From the NCBI GenBank assembly GCA_013180625.2, contig SNVD02009077.1:124001-188000 (forward strand): a stretch of 64,000 nt of DNA, in the 5' to 3' direction. This DNA is from Boswellia sacra (Eukaryota > Streptophyta > Magnoliopsida > Sapindales > Burseraceae). Each line of letters starts with the position of its first letter. Positions within the stretch are counted from its first letter, which is position 1. The translations under genes were made by a program, and so were the position numbers. Below the pieces are notes generated by a model that saw only the letters and a program-made list of their open reading frames with translations, had not been told where the DNA came from and made no database searches. Shown piece after piece: positions 46,422-56,324 of this stretch.

Positions 46422-46916
46422 ATGGGATTGTGCAAGATTTCTTTAGCTCTTTCTTGCCTCTTTGGTTTCGCCCTGATGGGGTCGTCCTCCCATCATGATT
46501 TTTCACCCCATGATTACCTAGCTCCTCACAACGCAGCTCGGGCGGCGGTAGGTGTTCAGCCGCTGGTTTGGGACAACCATGTCGCTGAATTTGCACAAAA
46601 ATATGCCCAAGAACGTGAACATCATCACTGTGAGCTTGAACATTCTAAGGGTCCGTATGGCGAGAACATAGCGTGGAAAAGCGTACCTGATTTATCACCC
46701 CAAGAAGCTATAGGAGCTTGGCTTAGTGAGGGTGCAGATTTCAATTACGATACTAATACGTGTGCTCCAGGCAAGGAGTGTGGGCACTATACTCAGGTGG
46801 TTGCGCGAAGGTCTGTTCGTTTAGGATGTGCCAAGATCAAGTGCAAAAATGGGGGAGTCTTTATGACTTGCAACTATGATCCTCCTGGATGTGTCGTTGG
46901 GCAGAAGCCTTACTAA
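46422..46916 (+). CDS. Pathogenesis-related protein 1 (intact copy C, divergent)
   Basis: A 164-residue single-exon PR-1 protein. The signal peptide starts MGLCKISLALSCLFGFALMG and is followed by a His-rich SSHHDFSPHDY. The CAP domain has [58 protein letters not shown] and CNYDPPGCVVGQKPY. Differences from copy B are notable. The tryptophan of QVVW is alanine, the asparagine of the PxGN motif is cysteine (seven mature cysteines, one extra in the CAPE-like peptide), and KSVPDLSPQEAIGAW replaces the usual TDAVxxW segment. It lies 0.9 kb beyond the Athila-like element. The frame is intact, so it is probably expressed, but the changed conserved positions leave its activity open. Confidence 0.94.
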   Translation: MGLCKISLALSCLFGFALMGSSSHHDFSPHDYLAPHNAARAAVGVQPLVWDNHVAEFAQKYAQEREHHHCELEHSKGPYGENIAWKSVPDLSPQEAIGAWLSEGADFNYDTNTCAPGKECGHYTQVVARRSVRLGCAKIKCKNGGVFMTCNYDPPGCVVGQKPY

Positions 46917-48221
46917 TTATTAAGCTTCTATCAGTTATGGATTCCCATTTAGTCATTCATTCTGATAAAGAACTTGTGTCCGCAAAGACAGCTAAAGAAT
47001 GTATTAGAGAGATGAATTATTACTCACATCTTGAAGTGAATTCGTTTTTGGCAAAATGGAAGTCTTTCTTATAATGGGACTTGGATCCTCATTTTTCAGG
47101 CTCTTATGACACATGATAATTATAATATTATACAACTGAGATTTATTCACTTTAACTCTTTTCTCATTAAAACCAAAATAAACTTAACTGTTTCCTTCCT
47201 AAAAACGGAACATATTTAAGTATTTCCTTATTAAAAGACCAAAATCTACTGCACCAAACAACAAATACTTGGATGAAACGGTCATACCACCTCACTAAGT
47301 TTATTTGGTACGCTTATTCAATTAAATTTTGCCATCTGGTTGACACATCTACTTCATTATTATTTTTTTAATCCTCCTTTGCAAAGCAGTTAAATCTTCA
47401 CGACATCGTTGTCACTTTTACTTCTCTTTCTCTCCCTTTCTATCTCTCTTGGTAGAAAATCTGTTCAACGCCACCAAAAAGCTACTATTAATAGCTTTCG
47501 ATTATCATTAGAAACAGCAGCGTTCAAAGCTTTCGATTATCATTAGAAACCCGTTTCTGATGTTTTAGATCTACAAAAAGTACTGCAATCTACAAAGATG
47601 TTTTCTAAATTTTCTGGGATTTAACGATAGAGATAAATATTGGCTGGTGAATTAGTAATGAACAGTAATGAAGATCAATATTACCATATCAGATAAGGGA
47701 GAGAATAAACATAATATACAAAAAGTCAAAGAGAGAGTATGTAGTTTGTTTTCTAGTCACACCGGGGAAGTTATGGACCATCGAGCCAAAATATAAAGAT
47801 CCTATATCATATTGTTTCTTTTTTTTTTTGGTTATAATAATTATTTTATTCTCTTTTCACATATTTATAATTATTTTTTTAAAAAAAGTAATATATTTAA
47901 GAGAATAAATAGATAAATAATGAAATGAATATTTAAAATACAAAACGATGTGTTTTAAACATCAGATGTCTTTGACATCCAATTTCGGCAATAAATAACC
48001 TTTTGTCTAGTGTATAACAGTTAAAAAAAAAGTAATTCCATATCCAAGAAATTATTCGTAAAAATATTCGGAAAAAGGAGGATATTGGGCGGCGTGAAAG
48101 CGTTTCATTTGCGAAATCCCCTTCTACCGATGAGGAATGAGAAATAATGCTTCAATTTTTTGACAGGTGGCAATATGTTTCTCTATTTGATTGGATGGGC
48201 ATAAGTCAACACATATAGCAA
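46917..48221. other. Intergenic DNA
   Basis: No gene recognised. A 23-bp direct repeat (AGCTTTCGATTATCATTAGA core) occurs at about 47493 and 47529. Confidence 0.45.
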
Positions 48222-48229
48222 CCACCATG

Positions 48230-48507
48230 TAGGGGTCTGCAAAATAATCCGACCCGATCCGACCCAATCAGGTTTGTCGGGTTTATCGGGTTTTGGTCGG
48301 GTTAATCGTGAACAGTAACCCGAAATCGGGTTCGAATGGTCGGGTTTGAACAGTACCGGGTTTGAATAGTATGTTTGAATAAAACTAAACCCGATCCAAC
48401 CCGATCGGGTTGTCGGGTTTTAATCGGGTTAATATTGAATAGTAACCCGATTTCGGGTTAAAAGTGTCGGGTTTGAATAAACCCGACCCGACCCGTGTGC
48501 ATCCCTA
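48230..48507. mobile_element. hAT-type MITE at a PR-1 start codon
   Basis: A 278-bp element with ends TAGGGGTCTGCA and TGTGCATCCCTA and flanking 8-mers CCACCATG / CCATCATG (one mismatch). The core is made of CCCGACCCG and CGGGTT repeats. The duplicated 8-mer contains an ATG that is apparently the start codon of the PR-1 copy directly behind. Confidence 0.82.
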
Positions 48508-48512
48508 CCATC

Positions 48513-48982
48513 ATGTGAAGTTGTCTAAGACTTCCCTAGGTCTTATTGTTTTTATGGGAATAATAGCCATGCTGAATATTGAGCCGTCCCATGCCCAAAG
48601 CTCAAAAAAAGACCATATAAATGCCCAGAATGCAGCTCAAGCACAAGTAGGCATCGTCAATTCATATGGGACAACACAGTAGCATCATATGCACAAAACT
48701 TCGCAAATTCTAGGGTAACTGATTGTAATCTCATTCATTCTTATGGAACCTATGGTGAGAACCTAGCCAAGCAGCGGTACTTTCAAGGGCACAGCGGTTG
48801 TGAACTTGTGGGAGGCAGAGAAGCAATAATATAACTACAATTCCAATTCATGTACTGGGGGAAAGCGATACTTGCACTATACACAAGTTGTTTGGAGCAA
48901 ATCGGCTTGTCTTAGATGTGCTAGGGTTCAGTGAACGAATGTACGGCAGTTTGTCACTTGCAACAATGAACGTCCTTATTAA
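48513..48982 (+). pseudogene. PR-1 pseudogene (last copy)
   Basis: After the ATG inside the transposon's target duplication, one base is missing before a signal peptide reading KLSKTSLGLIVFMGIIAMLN and ending SHAQ. The CAP domain begins [13 protein letters not shown], changes frame, and continues as [20 protein letters not shown] and [12 protein letters not shown]. After another shift it ends with YLHYTQVVWSKSACLRCARV, an in-frame TGA, and CNNERPY. It lacks the PPGN part of the ending. Its sequence is the most distant from the other copies in the window. Confidence 0.88.
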
Positions 48983-49917
48983 GATATTAATTAATTTCTA
49001 ATTTATGTCCGAAGCTGCTAGGAGCTAATTACTTAATTAAAATAAAGAATAAGATTTTAATTTGTCTTTAGTTGTTATCATTATAGAGAATAAAATTGAG
49101 ATTAATATGGAAAGATAATATTATATAAGCTATTTGTATGTGGGAATCTTTGCTTTTAAGTGAACAAAACGAAAGCAGACTTAACTTAAGAGAAAATATT
49201 TCATAACGCAAACTTACGAGTATAATATTAACGATTGTCCTAAAATTAACTTAAATTAAATATGATCCTACTATTTAGTCACAGTTTGTTAAAGTTATTA
49301 TCAAAAGGATAAACTAGTATAAAAGAAGACCCTCAACATTCAATGGTAACCTTTAAAATTTAAACTACCACAATACCAAACTTTTAATAATTAAAAAAAT
49401 AATAATAAAAAAAATTCTAAACCTTAATAATGATAAATATGAAGACTTTAAAATATATAATACACAAATGATATAAAAATAAAAATTCATTTGGAGACTC
49501 TGATGGATGGCTGGCCGTGACAATATCTTTATGGCAAATTCCAACTTTTTTTTTTCCCTAAATTTTTCATTTTTAGCGGTCTGAGTTGTGTGTGTTGTGT
49601 GTAAGATAAAATAAGTGTATATAAGTCATTTTTTCTTTTTCATGATATGTCAAACTCCATACAGGGAAAATTTGTGGTGCTCTGATTGAGCAAATATAGG
49701 GTCCGTAAATTTAAAAAACAAAATCAAAATTTGCTCAAAATGCTAGATATATCAACGTGACGAATAAAATATCACAATAAGTATCAAATATCCATCTACT
49801 CATCATCAGTTATTTTCTCCATTCGTTGGATGCAAGAAGTTTAGAAATAGTCAATTTTCTTGTTAGTTGTTTTATTTTTTGATCTATTTCGTACTTACAT
49901 GAAATCGAGGATGGACT
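48983..49917. other. Intergenic DNA
   Basis: AT-rich, no gene or clear repeat. Confidence 0.45.
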
Positions 49918-51481
49918 GGGACCCCTTAGCTTTGTCAAATTAATTTTGTCCCCAAGTTTACATATAGTAACATCAAAACCCTCAGTCAGGGTGTTTGTTA
50001 ACTGGAATAGATTCCTATATATAATTACTATTTTACCCTTATCTAATCTTGTTAAGAAAAAAATTCATTTTACAATCCTAATAAACACGTTTTAAGATAA
50101 AATCAATTCATGTCAACCAATTCGGCCGCACGCCCCACCTGCATCAGTTCGTGTTTTCGTCCACACCCACACAATTAACCTCAAAGCATTATGATCTGCA
50201 TATCCCTTGGAAGAACCTAGCCACTAAATAATCTACTCACATCGAACTGATTAAACCCTCAAAAAGCTAGATTTCTTCCTTTTGTCGTCACCATCAACCA
50301 AATCCCACCAACAATCTCAATCAGTTCTCCATTTACTCTTTATTGTCTAATACTCATCAAAATCCTCAAAAAAAAAAAAAAAAATTGAAGAAAGAAGAGA
50401 TTGAAGAGTCTCAACGCATGCACCACCCAAAGCTCAGCCATACCCCCGTCAACCACCACCAACTAGCGTTTTAGTTAGTTTCTAAGCTTTCTGTCAACGA
50501 TCACCAATGTTCCAATCAGTCTCAAAACCAGACAATCTATAAGCCTACAACCATACTACCGAATCAGTCCAACAGAAGAACCAACAAAGAACCAATTGAG
50601 AGTTGGATGAGATGAAGGAGAAGAGATTGAAGAGAGCATTAGGGTTTTAATTTGTTAATTATCGATAAATAAAAAGAGGAAGAAGAAATTGGGAGAGAGG
50701 TAGAAGAATAAGCATTAGGATTTCTTTCAACCTTGAAGGAATTGAGGGAGGAGCTTGGAGTTAGAAGAATAAACTTTACGACTAATAGACCTTTTTTTTA
50801 TCTATTATAAAATTAACGTTATTTCTTTTGAATTTTAAGTTTCAACTATTGTTGGATAATTAGATTTGATTATTAAATATTTTAGAATATATATTGTATC
50901 TGTATGTATTTTATTTTAAGTTAAGTATAAATTATTTGGTTGTTATTTTCAAAATTTATAGACGTACGTATTTATTTTTTTTAATTAAGTAGGTTGAATA
51001 TAATTTTTATAGTTTTTAAATAATGGTCATAAGTATATTATATTTTTTATTTTAAATTAAGTCGAGTGTGAATCCACTCTTTCAAATGTTGTCCCGCCCT
51101 GCCTAATTGAATTGGGCCGGGCAGGATGGGGCGGGAAGGGGTGGGGTAAGGGAAAAAAAAAGTTAAGCCAAGGGAGAATGAATACTTGTTGGCTTGGAGC
51201 TGTCTCGCCCCATTGCCAACCCTAGAGGCAAGGAAGAGAGAGAGAGGAATGGCATAAATTAGTATTGCAGGAGAGAGAAAATAAAAAGAACTGTTTTAAT
51301 ATTTTTAATTAATCCTGTTAAATAAATTTTATAATTAATTTATAATTTATGTAAGAAAATGTCAACAATGGCCCTTACAAATTTATTGTCCTCTAACAGC
51401 CGTCTGGAAATGGGGTTTTGAATGTTACCAAATATGAAGTTGGGAGTACAGTGTTCCTTTGACCAAAACTAGGGCGTCCTT
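49918..51481. mobile_element. Possible inverted-repeat DNA transposon
   Basis: The left 120 bp (from GGGACCCCTTAGCTTTGTCAAA) and the inverted right 120 bp (ending TTTGACCAAAACTAGGGCGT) are related along their length, sharing GTAACAT-CAAAACCC and TGTTA words. I could not see a clean target duplication. The interior has no transposase. It resembles the Mutator-type MITEs elsewhere in the window. Confidence 0.4.
51060..51228. repeat. Degenerate hAT-type end
   Basis: GC-rich GGGCGGG words followed by CGCCCCATTGCCAACCCTA, a typical right end of a hAT-type element. No matching left end was found. Confidence 0.4.
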
Positions 51482-52212
51482 ATATTAACCACTCCTGCCA
51501 ATGTTTTCCTCCCTACCCTTGTCACTGAATACTGATGGAGTGAGTAGTAGGCCGAAGCTGTGCTGGGAAAATTGGGATGTGCGCTTTACTACTTCTACCT
51601 TTTTATTTATCTATTTATTCATTTTTTTTTCTTGTGGGTTATATATATTGTTTGCTCTGTTGGGTACTTAACAAGAAATTATTAGAGATTTTGGTTTTTT
51701 TGTTTTTTAATTTTAGTGTTTTGCTCACTTCCCTAGCGCCTAGAGACAACACAGTGAGATCATGCCCTTCCCGATATTGCATTTCTCATTAGACTTTATT
51801 CCAAGACCATGAACAATTAACAGGAAACAGTCTCCAGTGCACTCAAATTACTCTCTTTACAATGTAACCGTGGCGACTGACCCACTTCAAGCCCTATCAG
51901 GAGGCCTTTGGCATCTTTGCAGCTAGCTAACCATGGTCGCATTAATAGTGTTAAAATAAGCTAAAATTATGCTTAAAATATTTTGACCTCTAAAATATTG
52001 TATGTTTCTAAGTATAAACATAGATAGAATATATGAACAAATCTTAAGATTTTAGTAGACGAATAAAAAACTAATTTTTCTGACTAATTGTTGTCTTGAC
52101 CCAGCTTCGTGTAAGTGGAATTAAATAATAAATATAATTTGATTCAACAAGCATTTGGACACTTATGGTGACACGATCTGCCCCTAGCTACACGGGTGAA
52201 TCATGCCTAAAA
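51482..52212. other. Intergenic DNA
   Basis: No gene recognised. Confidence 0.45.
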
Positions 52213-55200
52213 CTGTGGACTACTGGCTGTTTCTTAATTCTTATCTTTCTTATGGAACAAATTTGAAATAATTCTCATTACATCCACAAATGAAATTAAA
52301 AAAAAAAAAACAATGTCGTTATTACAACCTTAACATATCCTTGCACCATCACGTGGCTGGGCCTCCACACTTCCTAACTAGATCACATTTTGCTTTCACC
52401 CTGGAGGGGGAAATTTTAAAAACAAAGAAAAATAAAAACAAAGATGTGAGTATAAAACTCAGTGAGTGGGGTTAAAAAAATGTATTTGTAAATAAATCCC
52501 AAAGAAATCATATTGTTATAAAATAAATATTTGCTTCATATAAAAAAATAGTCTTTATAATCTATAACTTTCATATCATCTAAAATGTCATAAAACTTTA
52601 AAATAAATAACTATTGAATTACTAAATTCATCAAAATACTAGTTATAGTTAAAACAATAAAATAATCATCTTTAATCGTATAATATGATTAACTTGATGA
52701 TCATGCTAAAATCATCGCTTCAGTTATTTACTATGCAAAACATAATTTTCTTGAAAATCTTCTTTCAAAAGAAACTTTTGTGAATCATGCTTCTTTTTCA
52801 AACTAACTCATATAAACATATTCAAAACTCGTTTCATTATACTAAACAAGTACCCCTGAAACTGTCTCATCATGCCTGGTGAGATCTAATATCGCATAGG
52901 CAGAATTATCGGAATTTCCTCATACCTGTTGAGATCTACATCACGCAGACAGAGCTATCTGTACCTGGCAAGATCTAACATCGCGTAGGCCTGCTATCTG
53001 GTCATACCCATGCGCAGAGTTGCCCCCAAAGGGCTAAAGCGCCCAGATCACACGGTCCAAAGCCTCTATGTGTGTCTGAACGGGCCTCAAAGGCCTCTAT
53101 CTGTATCACTATCTAAGTGATCTGACTAATTGTCTGGGTATCTGAATACTAGCTTAGTACAATATAACTACACTTTCTTATTTTCATTAAAAACTGATTT
53201 CATTTAAAAACTGCTTTATATGCTAAAATTTCTCTTTTCAAGCAATTTATCATAATCTGAAAATTTTATGCAAGCTAAAACTGAAAATATTTGTATTATT
53301 TGAATTAATCCAAGACAAACATTTAAAAAAAACATTTCTAAATACTGTAAGAAAATCCTTGAGTCAAATGACTATGAAAACTTTAAATATCAATGCTTTC
53401 ACACTTTCTCTAAATTTACAAAATATAACTTTCTGAAAAACTAAAATGCACTTCAAATATAAAATCTGAATTTTCTTTTCTAAATGTTATATGTTTGTTC
53501 AAAACTAATTTTTAAAACTAAAATTCATGTCTGCAACCAATTTGAAACTAGCATTGAAATATCTTAATAATTAAAAGTAAGTATAATAAATGGGTCTATC
53601 TACCCTCAAGAAATACTATAAAAACTAACTTGAATTCTTCTAAATTCGCTAAAATTCTCGATAATTCTATAAAATACTAAATAAACATAACTAAGTAAAT
53701 ACTAAAACATATTTTTAATTATCCAAAAAATAAATCTTCTACTCTTTCTAAAACTTTCTAAAATATCCATAAAAATAACATCCAGAAAAATCATTATAAC
53801 CCATAAAATAGAATACTTTTTCACGCACTATAAACTATCTCAAAATCTCATATTTTCCATATAACATTCTATATAACATCCTTTCATATAATTATACTTC
53901 AAAATTTAACTAATTTCCCAAATATTTCAATTCAGAATTTCAACATTTCTAAATTCTTAAATATCATGCTTTAACTGAAATCTTTATAACTATCCTAAAA
54001 TTTTTAGAATCTGCATTTAGGTCCCTATAAATTCTAGAATAGTTTTCTATATTTACCATTCAACCCCTACTATTGGATAGTTTTAGAATTTGGCATTATC
54101 ACCCGTACAAAATTAAATTCTAATTTTCAAAACTTTTTCTTCAACATGTGTATTTATTTAAAGAAAATAACTAAATACTTTAATTTTCTATACGAATTCA
54201 TTTGATTATAAATGTCTATTTTCCAATCATAAAAAAAGAAAAAACTTTCTACTTTCCCTTAACACATAACATACACTCATTCTACAACCTTCACTTTAAA
54301 TTTATTTTTCTCTTGTACTCAAACTTATCGAAACAACACTTATTATATATTCAAAAACTAATCTACTAGCACCACCCATAACCATCCTTCTATCCAAAAT
54401 CTAATACTTTACACACACTTATTTTTAAAATACATAAATCATCATCATCTATTCTAAAAACCTTAAATATAACTCAATCAATTAAACTAATAACTTAAAT
54501 CATATGAAAAACCATAAATTTAATACACTTTAATACAATATGAAATTCTCAAAACATAATCCACTCACTAATTTGGTTGCACAACTCAGTTAGCTCGGAT
54601 TTGATTCCAAAATCAATATTCTGCCTATCCGGCCACATTCTTCAACAAAGAATTAATCATTCCTTGCCCTAACATCATAAAAGAGCTCATCACATCATAT
54701 TCAATTAGTAATCAACTTGAATATTTAAAATTCTCAATATCCAACTTCATATCTTAATCTAATTAATCCTAATTAACTCCATTTCTAAACTTCTTAAATA
54801 GAGCAGTTCTTATTCTCTGATTTTAATAAATAATTGACTTCCAAATGGTCTAAAATTTTATATAGACCTTCTACACATACATATCTAATAACGTATAAAA
54901 TTTCATAGCATTCCAAGTTCGTTAAGTACCTCAAAATCTTCATGTTTCTAGATACAAAAATTCTGTAAATTCATTTCCAGAAATGACCTCTCCATTTTCC
55001 AAAATACATGATAATTTGTAATAAATTTGTAAAATCACAAAACTCTCCAGATTTAAACTAGACATATATACAAACTTGTATCCCAAATTTCATAATTTTT
55101 GAAGACTTCTAGGTACCTCAAATCACTTACCCAAAACTGATTTTCTATAGAAAAACTAAATTTCCAGTAGTAAACAGTAAATTTTGAAAATTTTTATAAA

Positions 55201-55700
55201 ATTGCATACTCAACATTTTTTAGTGATTCCAACTTTAAACAAATCCTTATGATGTCTATTTTAACATATATAAATTTGAGAATCAGACTCAAAGCCAATA
55301 AATTACAGGAATTTTCGGAATTACTACTGTTCACAAAACCCTAAATTTAATTTCAACATCTTAAACCTTCAAATTCACCAAGACAAACCATAAACATCAA
55401 GAAAATGATCAATTACCTTAAATAAGACTTCAATTCCATCCTGATATTCCTTCTCTCTCTAAAAATTCCAAAACATCCAAATATCTCCTTAAATTTCAAT
55501 TCTCATGCATGAAATACACAAAAATAACTTAATATTGTCTCGGAATTATAAAAATTACCTGGTTTTTTCTTCTCTAACAGCCCCTTCTCATGTCCGTCTT
55601 CTTCTCTTCTTCCTCTCTAGATTTTTCTTTCCTTTTTTTATTCTAATTTCCTATCTAATATAAATGCAAAAATAAGAGAAGATGGGGTTGAAAAAAAATT
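52213..55700 (-). other. Probable decayed gypsy LTR DNA
   Basis: About 3.4 kb of low-GC, low-coding sequence with features I associate with long chromovirus-type LTRs read on the minus strand: an ACTCACTGAGTTTTATACTC block near 52445-52465 and a TCTAGAGAGGAAGAAGAG leader-like block near 55600-55620. No boundaries or coding domains can be fixed. Confidence 0.3.
52871..52990. repeat. Three diverged short tandem repeats
   Basis: Units of about 45-50 bp around CCTGGTGAGATCTAATATCG, CCTGTTGAGATCTACATCAC and CCTGGCAAGATCTAACATCG. They stand out as GC-richer in an AT-rich stretch. Confidence 0.6.
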
Positions 55701-56324
55701 GGGTTGGATTGCTAAAAAAAAGTTAAATGGGCTAGGCTTCCATTAGATTAGGAGTTAATGGGCTTGGGCTATTAGTAATTGGCCCAAAGAGTGGCCTGTT
55801 TCATATGGAGTATTCTTTTGTTCGTTTCTGTGATATTACGTGCTTTTTTTTTAATGCAACATATGATCACCCCCAGTTCCTATTAACATTTTCTTGACAT
55901 CTTAAGACGTCTAACCAAACACCATATATGCACATATCACCAAATTAAAGTACCTCTCTTACTTGCAGACTGTCTTTGACCACAGCAGAAAACTCTCATG
56001 CATATTTCTCCATTATCTTTCTAATTTTCATTCCTTGAGTCCTGTTAGTGCTTTCAAAATATCTTTCTGTACTGTAGTCTTGTAGGCGTGCACTAGCATA
56101 TGTATGCATTGAGATAGTTAAATTAATATTAAATAGGTCAATTAATCATGTTTAGTGACCAGAGACCAAGCTGTTTTCTAGTGATATGTTAAGTGCACGT
56201 AAAAAATGTATAAAAGGCACCGAGTTCAATTGGAAATCAAGCAGAACAGACACAAGCATAACATCTTTGAGACACTTAACTTAGTTTATTGGCTACTTAT
56301 TATAATTCAAAAATTACCTTTAAG
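55701..56324. other. Upstream region of the squalene epoxidase relic
   Basis: Contains TATAAAAGG (56211-56219), about 110 bp before the relic's ATG, which may be the remains of its TATA box. Confidence 0.45.
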
